DNA of 64,000 nucleotides from Chelativorans multitrophicus (GTDB taxonomy: Bacteria > Pseudomonadota > Alphaproteobacteria > Rhizobiales > Rhizobiaceae): assembly GCF_011317445.1 (NCBI RefSeq), contig NZ_JAAAPL010000001.1:930001-994000 (forward strand), written 5' to 3'. The notes under the pieces were generated by a model that worked only from the letters and a program-made list of their open reading frames with translations, did not search any database and was not told where the DNA came from. The translations under genes were made by a program, and so were the position numbers. Positions within the stretch are counted from its first letter, which is position 1. The number at the start of each line of letters is the position of its first letter. Below, piece after piece: positions 46,192 through 54,216 of the stretch.

Positions 46192-48384
46192 CTAGGCGGT
46201 CAAGGGAACGGGGCGCTTCAGGGAGTGCAGGAACTGCAGCGGCTCGAGGGGGCGCGAGAAGAGATAGCCTTGCATCTCGCGGCAGCCGAGTGAGCGCAGA
46301 ACCTTGCACTGGTCCACTGTCTCCACGCCCTCGGCGACCACGTCCAGCTCCAGCGCCCGCGCAATGTCGAGCATGGCTCCAACGATTGCACGTCCCTGCT
46401 TGCTTTCCGAAAGAGCCTGCACGAACGAACGGTCAATCTTGAGCCGGTCGACCGGATAGTTGCGGAGATAGCTCATCGAAGAGTAGCCGGTGCCGAAATC
46501 GTCGATCGCGATGCGGATGCCCGCTTCACGCAGCGTTTCGAAGATCCTGACGGTAAGGTCCGGATTTTCGATCAGCACGGTTTCTGTGACCTCGAGCTGA
46601 ATCCGTTCCGGCGCTACGTTCTCCTGGCGGATGATCGCCAGGCACCGCTCTGCGAAGTGCTCATCGCGAAGCTGCACCGCCGACACGTTCACCGACATCA
46701 AGGGGATATCGGCTTTGACGGCCATTCTGCAGGCTTCCCGCAAGACCCAATCGCCGAGCTGCATGATCATGCCGGATTCCTCAGCCACCGAGATCAGAAA
46801 CACCGGCGACATTGAGCCGTGGACCGGGTGCTTCCAGCGCAGAAGCGCTTCAGCCCCGGTAATCTCGCTCGCATCGGAATAGAGCGGCTGGTAGAAGAGC
46901 TGCAGTTCCTCTCCGTTTGCCAGTGCGTTGCGCAGGTCAGCCTCCACCTGGCGGCGCTGCTTGAGAATATCGCCCATTGCCTCCGAGAAGATCTGGTAAC
47001 AGCCGCGGCCGCGCTTCTTGGCGTCATAAAGCGCGATGTCGGCCTTGCGCAGGAGGTCCTGACGCTCGCTGCCCGCTTCAGGGGCAAGGGCTACGCCGAT
47101 GCTGACGCCAACGTGCACGGGCTCGCCGCTGATGACGAAGGGGACCTTCAGTGCCTGGAGCAGTCTTTCAGAAAGCTCGATCGCCGCTTCCCGGGCCCCA
47201 CTCCTCCGCAGGATCACCATACCGAACTCGTCGCCGCCTATGCGTGCAACGACGCCGGCATTGCCGATCGCCGTGCTCAGCCTCACAGCCGTTTCCCGCA
47301 CCAGCTCATCGCCGGCCCGGTGACCAAGAGTGTCGTTGACGTTTTTGAAACGATCCAGGTCAAGGAAGAGCAGCGCCGCCTCGCCGTGGCCGGCTTGAAC
47401 CGTGTCGATCACCCTATCCAGCTTCTTTTCGAAGAAGGCCCGGTTCGGCAGGCGCGTGAGAACATCATGGGATGCGAGATGCCGGGCGCGGCGCTCGCTC
47501 GCATGAAGCGCGAGAGAAGCGCGGCGCAGCTTGCGGCCAAGGAAAAGCGCAATCCCGCCCACAGCAAAAAGGGCAATAAGGCAAGCCGGGAGCACCTGCT
47601 TGAGCAGATGGAGCCCCGGCCTGTCGGCCTCCCATATCAGATAGCCCAAAACCTCGCCTGTAGAACCGGTCACGGGAACACTCGCCTGACGGTAACCCTT
47701 CGGTGCAGACGAATCGAAGCGCATGCCCTGGAGTAGGACATGGTGACCGATCTCCTCGGCGAGCGCGCTATCCACCATATTGACGGAAGCATAGAGATAT
47801 TCCTCGCCCGCCGGTACGGTCAAACGATTGGTCGACGGGATGATCGGCTGCATGCTCAGGATCGCTGGGGCGCCGTTCAGGTCGATCACGCGCGTTTCCA
47901 CAACGCTTTTGATCGGCTCGGCCTGATCGCCCGCAGAGCGCCGTGCTATCAGCCTTCGCCGGAGGCTGGAGGCAATTTCCGTAGCCTCCGCGATTTCGTT
48001 GCCGAAGGACGGCGGTGAGACCGTCTTGCCGTCAAGCATGGCGTAAATGAGATGTCCTTGGTCGTCGAGAACATAGGCGCGCTGATGGCCGAAATAGTCG
48101 TATATCCATTTGCCGAGATATTCCGCCATCCAACGCTGATCGTTCTCGCGCGAATGAACAACGGCCTCATCCCAGACGGTAACGCTGCGCTGGTCCCGCG
48201 GCACGGCCTCAATCTGTTCCTCAAGCGCGTGCCGGGTCAGCTGCTCCTGTTTCAGAATTGCATCCTGATCGGTCCTGAGAGACGCGACAACCGAGACGGC
48301 AATAGCCCCCGCTGCGGCGAATGCAGCAATAAGGCCCAAGGCTACTCGGATCTCCGTTGCAAGATTGAGATTTTTGTCGGTCAT
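46192..48384 (-). CDS. CHASE4-GGDEF-EAL membrane protein
   Basis: 730 residues: TM1 (about 12-36), a periplasmic CHASE4-type sensor (about 50-245, containing SVTVWDEAVVHSRENDQRW), TM2 (about 250-272), GGDEF (RIGGDEFG) and EAL (EALLRWKHPVHG, DDFGTGYSSMSYL). Both catalytic motifs are intact. No RxxD inhibitory site precedes GGDEF, unlike in the other GGDEF-EAL protein of the window. It should sense an extracellular cue and set cyclic-di-GMP. It lies 185 bases upstream of the LuxR-type regulator on the same strand, with motif copy 5 before it. Confidence 0.94.
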   Translation of the reverse strand: MTDKNLNLATEIRVALGLIAAFAAAGAIAVSVVASLRTDQDAILKQEQLTRHALEEQIEAVPRDQRSVTVWDEAVVHSRENDQRWMAEYLGKWIYDYFGHQRAYVLDDQGHLIYAMLDGKTVSPPSFGNEIAEATEIASSLRRRLIARRSAGDQAEPIKSVVETRVIDLNGAPAILSMQPIIPSTNRLTVPAGEEYLYASVNMVDSALAEEIGHHVLLQGMRFDSSAPKGYRQASVPVTGSTGEVLGYLIWEADRPGLHLLKQVLPACLIALFAVGGIALFLGRKLRRASLALHASERRARHLASHDVLTRLPNRAFFEKKLDRVIDTVQAGHGEAALLFLDLDRFKNVNDTLGHRAGDELVRETAVRLSTAIGNAGVVARIGGDEFGMVILRRSGAREAAIELSERLLQALKVPFVISGEPVHVGVSIGVALAPEAGSERQDLLRKADIALYDAKKRGRGCYQIFSEAMGDILKQRRQVEADLRNALANGEELQLFYQPLYSDASEITGAEALLRWKHPVHGSMSPVFLISVAEESGMIMQLGDWVLREACRMAVKADIPLMSVNVSAVQLRDEHFAERCLAIIRQENVAPERIQLEVTETVLIENPDLTVRIFETLREAGIRIAIDDFGTGYSSMSYLRNYPVDRLKIDRSFVQALSESKQGRAIVGAMLDIARALELDVVAEGVETVDQCKVLRSLGCREMQGYLFSRPLEPLQFLHSLKRPVPLTA

Positions 48385-48458
48385 ACTGGCCCTAATAGCT
48401 CGGACATGAACGGGCTGATCCGCTCCTACCGCCGCATATGATCTTCTTTCTACTCTTT

Positions 48459-48494
48459 GACCATCAGGCTGAATGGCCTAGGCCATCAGGTTGA
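48459..48494. promoter_or_regulatory. Recurrent dyad motif, copy 5 (CHASE4-GGDEF-EAL gene), doubled
   Basis: GACCATCAGGCTGAATGG at 48460-48477 with CCTAGG joining it to a partial second copy, GGCCATCAGGTTGA, at 48481-48494. Read on the minus strand it also fits the TAGGCCAT-N8-ATGG pattern. It ends 75 bases before the start of the CHASE4-GGDEF-EAL gene. Confidence 0.65.
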
Positions 48495-48499
48495 TCTCA

Positions 48500-48694
48500 C
48501 TAAACAGAAAGTTCCACCTTCGAATAATCTACCTTCCAATAATGAGCGGATGCAACTGCGGAACTAAAGCCTGCATTGCCACCGCAGAGCCGGCTGTCCG
48601 TTAAGTGAAGGTGCTCGACCCTATGCTCTTGATACTGTCCACCGCGGCAGAAGAAGACATGAAATCCAGCGAATGTAATGCGCGCGGAAGGCAT
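48500..48694 (-). CDS. Possible small hypothetical protein
   Basis: 64 residues beginning MPSARITFAGFHVFF, with GGGGAG two bases before the ATG at 48694 and an AT-rich upstream stretch that could hold a promoter. Three cysteines or so and several histidines and glycines give no family match. No membrane helix or signal peptide is clear. It lies upstream of motif copy 5 and the CHASE4-GGDEF-EAL gene on the same strand. It may be real or chance. Confidence 0.35.
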   Translation of the reverse strand: MPSARITFAGFHVFFCRGGQYQEHRVEHLHLTDSRLCGGNAGFSSAVASAHYWKVDYSKVELSV

Positions 48695-48899
48695 CGCTCC
48701 CCTTGATTTTTTTGCCGTTGATATTGCTAAAACAACTATACTAGCCGATACAAGAAAAAAAGCCGGCTAAATAATGGACTTTTTAGCTCGTCATTGAAGC
48801 CCAAGTCGCCAGCTTGAGAACATATCGGTCACCCACGGCCAGACATCGATAGGCCAGCCAATTTATACACTTCTTGATACGGGGCTGAAGGCGAGGCTC

Positions 48900-48930
48900 G
48901 TTCGCCCGCCAATCGGGTGTCCGGGCGAAC
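48900..48930 (-). terminator. Hairpin downstream of soxG
   Basis: GTTCGCCCG (48900-48908) and CGGGCGAAC (48922-48930) form a 9-bp stem, about 77 bases after the soxG stop. No T-run, so termination strength is uncertain. Confidence 0.45.
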
Positions 48931-49006
48931 GGTCGAACGCCGCGTGCGCGGAAAAACGCCCGCCAGCTTCCGACGCGCAGCGGCAGCGACGTCGGCATTG
49001 CCCGCC

Positions 49007-49555
49007 TCAATCAGAGTATTCTGCGCCCAATTCGGCACAGCCGGTTTCGAGAAGCGCGACGATATGCGGGGCGAAGGAACGCGACACATCGAAGCGGAAG
49101 CGGTTTGCGCCGTCGCGCCACAGGATGACCGTCGCGCCGTCAAACACCGTCCGCCGGCCCTCGCCATCGGCGATGCGGTCGATGTTTCGCGGGCAGCCAA
49201 GCGTAAGAAGTTCCGCGGCTTTTGGTCCCTCGATGAGAAAGCTAAGCTCACGGTCAGAAATCTCGACGAGGCTGTGCGGCGCTTGCCGCTGAATGCCGGC
49301 GCAGGCGTCGCGGAGACGCGGCGCATCGTCGGTGATGAGCACCCATTCATCGGGGCCGAGGCAGAGGACTTCAACGCCGCCCGCCTTCGCACGGGCGCCT
49401 GTCTTCAATGGAAGATCAAGCCCAATCGCTTTGGCAAGCGCCGCCCGTTCGGTTTCGCCGACGCGCAGCGAGAAACGCGCGAGGAGAGGTAGCAAGGACA
49501 CCGTCGCGGCGCTCGTCTGCGCGATTACTCCCGGAGTGAGCGTATCAATCGTCAT
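49007..49555 (-). CDS. soxG: Sarcosine oxidase gamma subunit
   Basis: 182 residues matching SoxG: LGPDEWVLITDD, SLVEISDRELSFLIEGPKA and the LTLGCPRNID segment are typical. It is part of the heterotetrameric sarcosine oxidase, which converts sarcosine to glycine with transfer of a one-carbon unit to tetrahydrofolate and release of hydrogen peroxide. It is the last gene of soxB-soxD-soxA-soxG, eight bases after soxA. Confidence 0.92.
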   Translation of the reverse strand: MTIDTLTPGVIAQTSAATVSLLPLLARFSLRVGETERAALAKAIGLDLPLKTGARAKAGGVEVLCLGPDEWVLITDDAPRLRDACAGIQRQAPHSLVEISDRELSFLIEGPKAAELLTLGCPRNIDRIADGEGRRTVFDGATVILWRDGANRFRFDVSRSFAPHIVALLETGCAELGAEYSD

Positions 49556-49563
49556 GCCGCCTC

Positions 49564-52557
49564 CTAAAGTTTCAGCCGTTCGCCGGCGGGGTCATAGAAG
49601 ACAGTTCCCGTGACTTCGGCCTTGATGACGCGGCCGGGCATGGGCACGAAAACCGACTCGCCCATCCGGCTGTACCCGCCCTCGATCAGTGCCAGGGCAA
49701 TCGGCCTGCCTACCGCATCGCTGTGGTAGGACGAGGTGACGTGGCCGACCATTTTCATCGGAATGGGCTGATTTGGGTCGAGCACGATCTGCGCACCCTC
49801 CTCCAGCTTGGTCTTACCATCTTCCGTCAGCAGACCGACCAGTTGCTTGCGGCCCTCGGCCACAAGATCGGCCCGCTGGAGCCCGCGCTTGCCGATGAAA
49901 TCCGGCTTTGCCTTGCCGATTGCCCAGCTGATCCCCGCGTCATGCGGCGTGACCGTGCCATCCGTATCCTGGCCCACGATGATGTACCCCTTTTCGGCAC
50001 GAAGAACGTGCATCGTCTCGGTGCCATAGGCGCAGATTTGGTATTGCTGACCTGCCTCCCAGAGCTTTTCCCAAAGCAACCGTCCATAGCGGGCCGGTAC
50101 GTTGATTTCGAAGCCAAGCTCGCCGGTGAAGCTCACGCGGAACAGCCGCGCCGGGAAGCCTGCAACCGCGCACTCCGCAGCCGACATATGCGGGAACGCC
50201 GCGTCTGAAATGTCCAGCCCGCCGACGAATGGCGCGAGCAGCTTGCGAGCGTTCGGGCCATTCAAGGCAATCACCGCCCACTGCTCGGTCGTCGAGGTCA
50301 GCCAGACCTTGAGGTCCGGCCATTCGGTCTGGAGGTAGTCCTCCATCATGTTCAGAACCCGCGCCGCGCCGCCCGTGGTGGTGGTGACGTGGAAGCGATC
50401 CTCCGCGAGACGCCCGATCACGCCGTCATCGCGGATATAGCCGTCTTCGCCCAGGAGCAGACCATAGCGGCAACGGCCAATGCCGAGCTTGGCCCAGGGA
50501 TTGGTGTATATCCGCTCCATAAAGGTAACGGCATCGGGCCCCACGACCTCGATCTTGCCAAGTGTCGAGGCATCGAACATGCCCACAGAAGCCCGCGTCG
50601 TGCGGCATTCTCGGCCCACAGCCGCATGCATATCTTCACCGGGCTTGGGGAAATAGCACGCGCGCCGCCACAGGCCGACCGGTTCGAACACCGCGCCATG
50701 TTGCTCTGCCCAACCATCGATCGGCGTCTTGCGCGTCACCTCAAAATGCCCGCCTCGATGATAGCCGGCCAATGCGCCGAACGTGGTGGGCGTATAGGGC
50801 GGGCGGAAAGTGGTTAGCCCTACCTCCGGCTGCCGTTTTCCGAGCGCATCGGCAGCAATATTGAGGCCGTTGATATTGGACATCTTGCCCTGATCTGTGG
50901 CCATGCCGTTTGTCGTGTAGCGCTTGACGTGCTCGATCGAACGCATTCCTTCGCGCACTGCGAGGCGCAGATCCTTAGCTGTCACGTCGTTCTGAAAGTC
51001 GACAAAGGCGCGAGCACGGCCGGGGCTGCGGTCGGTCGGCAATTCCGTGTGAGAAGCGCCGCTACCGCATCGGTCGTGCTTGACCGTATAACGGGCGGTG
51101 GTCGGCTCACGACGATGTTCGCGGGCGGCTGCCGCGTCCATAACGGCACCGTCGTTGAGCGCTGCCTCAATACCCCAAAGCCCACGCCCAGCCCCAGCGA
51201 TCTCGCAAGCTTCTGTCTTACGGTCCGGCAGAAAGATCTGCCGTTCTTCATCCCACCGAAGCGTACCCTTGGTGTGCGAGAACAGGTGCAGTGACGGCGT
51301 CCAGCCGCCCGACATCAGCAGGCAGTCGCAGGGAAGCCACCGCGCGGGGCCGACGCGGCCTCCCGTGACCGGATTCACCCGCACGCCCTGCACGCGCAGC
51401 CGCCCTTTCGTGCCGGTGACCGTATGGCTCGTCAGCACCGCGATACCGCGGGACCGCGCTTCGGAGATCAGATCCTCACGGATCTTGGCGCGGGTATCCA
51501 CGATCGCTTCGATTTTCGTCCCGACATCCGCAAGATCGAAGGCGGCATACCATGCGCTGTCATGGCTCGTTGCCACGACAGCCCTCTCCCCGACACGCAC
51601 GCCATATCGATTGAGATAGATCTGTGCGCTGCCCGCCAGCATCACGCCCGGCCGGTCGTTACCGTCGAAGACCAGCGGCTTTTCCAGCGCGCCTTGCGCC
51701 AGAATGACCTGCCCTGCCCTCACCCGCCAAAGCCTCTCGCGCGGCATGCCCTTCCGCGGAGACTGCAAATGATCGGTCAGCTTCTGGCACAGCCCGACCA
51801 TATTCTGGTGGTAATAGCCGATTGCGGTGGTGCGCGTCATGATGCGCACGCCAAGGCCTTCAAGTTCCTTGAGCGTCGCCGCAAGCCAGTTCCAGGCGGG
51901 GGTTCCGTCGATCTCTGCCTGAGGCTCGCTCAGAAGCGTTCCTCCGGCTTCTGCGTTCTCGTCGACCAGCGTCACCCGCAGGCCCGCTTTTGCCGTCGAG
52001 AGAGCCGCCGCCAGACCCGCCGGCCCCGCACCGACAATCAGCACATCGGTGTGCAGATAGCGCGACGCGTAGGTGTCCGGATCTTCTTCGGTCGGCGACA
52101 CGCCCAGGCCCGCCGCCGCGCGGATGAATGGCTCATAAACCTTATCCCAAAAGGACTTCGGCCACATGAAGGTTTTGTAGTAGAAACCCGCCGAATACAG
52201 CATGTAGAACCAATCGTTCACCGCGCCCAAGTCGAATGCTAGGCTCGGGAACTTGTTCTGGCTCGTGGCTTCAAGTCCTTCCCAAATTTCCTGCATGGTT
52301 GCGCGGGTGTTGGGCTCAAACCGGCCAGGACCCCGGCTGGTGCCGATGAGCGCATTTGGTTCTTCCGAACCCGCGGTAACCGGGCCGCGCGGACGGTGAT
52401 ACTTGAATGACCGGCCCATAAGGTGCACGCCATTCGCCAACAGAGCCGAGGCGACGGTATCACCCACGCGCCCCTCGACAATCCTGCCATCAAAGGTGAA
52501 TTTCACCGGCTGGGAATGGTCTACGCGGCCACGGCCGGGAACGCGCAAGCTATTCAT
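49564..52557 (-). CDS. soxA: Sarcosine oxidase alpha subunit
   Basis: 997 residues, the normal length. The N-terminal ferredoxin-like domain (VKFTFDGRIVEGRVGDTVAS) is followed by an NAD/FAD-binding domain (VLIVGAGPAGLAAALSTAKA) and a C-terminal aminomethyltransferase-like domain that binds tetrahydrofolate (FTGELGFEINVPARYG). Its ATG overlaps the soxD stop by four bases (ATGA). All domains are intact. Confidence 0.96.
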   Translation of the reverse strand: MNSLRVPGRGRVDHSQPVKFTFDGRIVEGRVGDTVASALLANGVHLMGRSFKYHRPRGPVTAGSEEPNALIGTSRGPGRFEPNTRATMQEIWEGLEATSQNKFPSLAFDLGAVNDWFYMLYSAGFYYKTFMWPKSFWDKVYEPFIRAAAGLGVSPTEEDPDTYASRYLHTDVLIVGAGPAGLAAALSTAKAGLRVTLVDENAEAGGTLLSEPQAEIDGTPAWNWLAATLKELEGLGVRIMTRTTAIGYYHQNMVGLCQKLTDHLQSPRKGMPRERLWRVRAGQVILAQGALEKPLVFDGNDRPGVMLAGSAQIYLNRYGVRVGERAVVATSHDSAWYAAFDLADVGTKIEAIVDTRAKIREDLISEARSRGIAVLTSHTVTGTKGRLRVQGVRVNPVTGGRVGPARWLPCDCLLMSGGWTPSLHLFSHTKGTLRWDEERQIFLPDRKTEACEIAGAGRGLWGIEAALNDGAVMDAAAAREHRREPTTARYTVKHDRCGSGASHTELPTDRSPGRARAFVDFQNDVTAKDLRLAVREGMRSIEHVKRYTTNGMATDQGKMSNINGLNIAADALGKRQPEVGLTTFRPPYTPTTFGALAGYHRGGHFEVTRKTPIDGWAEQHGAVFEPVGLWRRACYFPKPGEDMHAAVGRECRTTRASVGMFDASTLGKIEVVGPDAVTFMERIYTNPWAKLGIGRCRYGLLLGEDGYIRDDGVIGRLAEDRFHVTTTTGGAARVLNMMEDYLQTEWPDLKVWLTSTTEQWAVIALNGPNARKLLAPFVGGLDISDAAFPHMSAAECAVAGFPARLFRVSFTGELGFEINVPARYGRLLWEKLWEAGQQYQICAYGTETMHVLRAEKGYIIVGQDTDGTVTPHDAGISWAIGKAKPDFIGKRGLQRADLVAEGRKQLVGLLTEDGKTKLEEGAQIVLDPNQPIPMKMVGHVTSSYHSDAVGRPIALALIEGGYSRMGESVFVPMPGRVIKAEVTGTVFYDPAGERLKL

Positions 52558-52856
52558 TCTGCGGCCTTTTTTACAGAGTCCAGATCAGGCCTAGGCGCGC
52601 CGGCCCTGTATGTGGCCAGGAACTTGTCGCTTACGGTGTCACGCAGCGCGTTGAAGAAGCGGCCGCATCCGTGGATATGCCGCCAGCGCTCGAAATGAGG
52701 GCCTCGCGCATTGGTGCGGATGAACAGGAACTTCTCCCAGTCCTCGTCGCTCGCTTCGGAAGGATTTGCGGGCCGGGCAATGTGGGCCTCACCGGCATAG
52801 GTGAATTCCAGCTCGGGCAGGGTCTCGTCGCAATAGGGGCAGTGAATGAGCAGCAT
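52554..52856 (-). CDS. soxD: Sarcosine oxidase delta subunit
   Basis: 100 residues. MLLIHCPYCDE and later HIHGCGRFFNALRD contain the Cys/His ligands of the single zinc site in SoxD. The ATG at 52856 begins the conserved sequence, seven bases after the soxB stop; the longer frame upstream is noise. The C-terminal tail is rich in charged residues. Confidence 0.94.
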   Translation of the reverse strand: MLLIHCPYCDETLPELEFTYAGEAHIARPANPSEASDEDWEKFLFIRTNARGPHFERWRHIHGCGRFFNALRDTVSDKFLATYRAGAPRPDLDSVKKAAE

Positions 52857-52863
52857 GGTGTCC

Positions 52864-54117
52864 TCAATGGGCAACGGCCGCCGCAGCGGCTTCATCGATG
52901 AGGCGACCGGCGCGGAAGCGTTCGAGCGTGAACGGCGCGTTGACCGGGTGCGGCTCGTCCTTGGCGATGGTCCAGGCAAACACATGCGCGGACCCAGGCG
53001 TGGCCTTGAATCCGCCCGTGCCCCAACCACAGTTGACATAGAGCCCTGGCACCGGCGTCTTGCCAAGGATCGGCGAGCGATCGGGCGTCACATCAACGAT
53101 GCCGCCCCAGTTGCGCAGCATCCGCATGCGGGTGAAGATCGGGAAAATCTCGCAGATCGCCGCAATCGTATGTTCGATCAGCGGAAGGCCGCCGCGCTGC
53201 GAATAGCTGGTGTACTGGTCGGTACCCGAACCAATCACCAGCTCGCCCTTGTCGGACTGGCTGATATAGGCGTGCACCGTGTTCGACATCACGACACAAG
53301 GGAAGATTGGCTTCACAGGTTCTGAAACGAGCGCCTGCAACGGGAAGCTCTCGATCGGCAGCCTCACCCCCGCACTGTCCATGACAACCGTGGTGTTGCT
53401 CGCGGCCGAAACGCCCACCTTCTTGGCCCTGATGAAGCCCTTCGCAGTCTCCACGCCGGTCACCCGCCCATCCGGGCCGCGGCGGATAGCGGTAACCGGG
53501 CAGTTCTGGATAATATCCACGCCACGCATCGCAGCGCCGCGCGCATAACCCCAGGCAACCGCGTCATGCCGTGCGGTGCCCGCACGCTTCTGCAGCGCTG
53601 CACCCATAACCGGGTAACGCGCGCTCTTCGAGATGTTGAGCGGCGGGCAATATGCCTTCGCCTCTTCGGGGGTGAGCCAACGGTTGTCGACGCCGTTGAG
53701 GCGGTTCGAGTGGATATGCCGCTGAAAACTCTGAACATCATGCACGTTATGCGCCAGCATCATCACGCCGCGCTTCGAGTACATGACGTTGTAATTCAAT
53801 TCCTGGCTCAGCCCGTCCCACAAATCGAGCGCATGGTCATAAAGCCGGGCGCTTTCGTCATAGAGGTAGTTGGAACGGATGATGGTCGTGTTGCGTCCTG
53901 TATTCCCGCCGCCGAGCCAGCCTTTGTCGATCACCGCGACATTGGTGATCCCATGCTCCTTGGCCAGGTAATAGGCCGCGCCCAGCCCATGCCCGCCTGC
54001 GCCGACGATCACGACATCATATTCCGCTTTCGGCTGGGATTCGGGCCATTGCTCCCTCCAACCGGTGTTGCCGATCAGCGCATTCTTCAAAATCGACAGG
54101 GCGGAAAAACGGGTCAT
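52864..54117 (-). CDS. soxB: Sarcosine oxidase beta subunit
   Basis: 417 residues of the D-amino-acid-oxidase-like flavoprotein family: VVIVGAGGHGLGAAYYLAKE binds FAD and ILGKTPVPGLYVNCGWGTGG is the conserved C-terminal part. It carries the sarcosine-oxidising site. It is the first gene of soxBDAG, with AAGGAAGG before the ATG, and is divergent from an AraC-type regulator. Neighbouring glycine or formate genes seen in other species are absent here. Confidence 0.96.
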   Translation of the reverse strand: MTRFSALSILKNALIGNTGWREQWPESQPKAEYDVVIVGAGGHGLGAAYYLAKEHGITNVAVIDKGWLGGGNTGRNTTIIRSNYLYDESARLYDHALDLWDGLSQELNYNVMYSKRGVMMLAHNVHDVQSFQRHIHSNRLNGVDNRWLTPEEAKAYCPPLNISKSARYPVMGAALQKRAGTARHDAVAWGYARGAAMRGVDIIQNCPVTAIRRGPDGRVTGVETAKGFIRAKKVGVSAASNTTVVMDSAGVRLPIESFPLQALVSEPVKPIFPCVVMSNTVHAYISQSDKGELVIGSGTDQYTSYSQRGGLPLIEHTIAAICEIFPIFTRMRMLRNWGGIVDVTPDRSPILGKTPVPGLYVNCGWGTGGFKATPGSAHVFAWTIAKDEPHPVNAPFTLERFRAGRLIDEAAAAAVAH

Positions 54118-54216
54118 GGCGCCTTCCTTGCGGCAGAAACTGCCGTGCTTGCACCCTATGCAAAAGAGCGCGCGGAAGACTGGATCATTGCGTCAAACTG
54201 GCGTTATTATTGCGCC
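54118..54216. promoter_or_regulatory. Divergent soxB / AraC-regulator promoter region
   Basis: 99 bases between the two starts. It contains a perfect dyad, CGGCAG-AAA-CTGCCG (54131-54145), just before soxB, which may be an operator for the regulator or a hairpin in the leader. Confidence 0.5.

Larger units (their letters stand above)
48385..49006. other. 622-base intergenic region, partly AT-rich
   Basis: It contains motif copy 5 (48459-48494), a possible 64-residue minus-strand gene (48500-48694), an AT-rich stretch (about 48700-48790) with the inverted pair TAGCCG (48742-48747) / CGGCTA (48764-48769), and a hairpin after soxG. The short frame at 48783-49010 overlaps the end of soxG and is not convincing. 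Confidence 0.6.

Noticed and set aside
48783-49010. 75-residue minus-strand frame after soxG
   Set aside because: It starts inside soxG, contains the post-soxG hairpin and has no family resemblance.
52857-53066. N-terminal extension of soxD by 70 residues
   Set aside because: The extension overlaps soxB out of frame, and SoxD proteins normally begin at the zinc-binding MLLIHCPYC segment.
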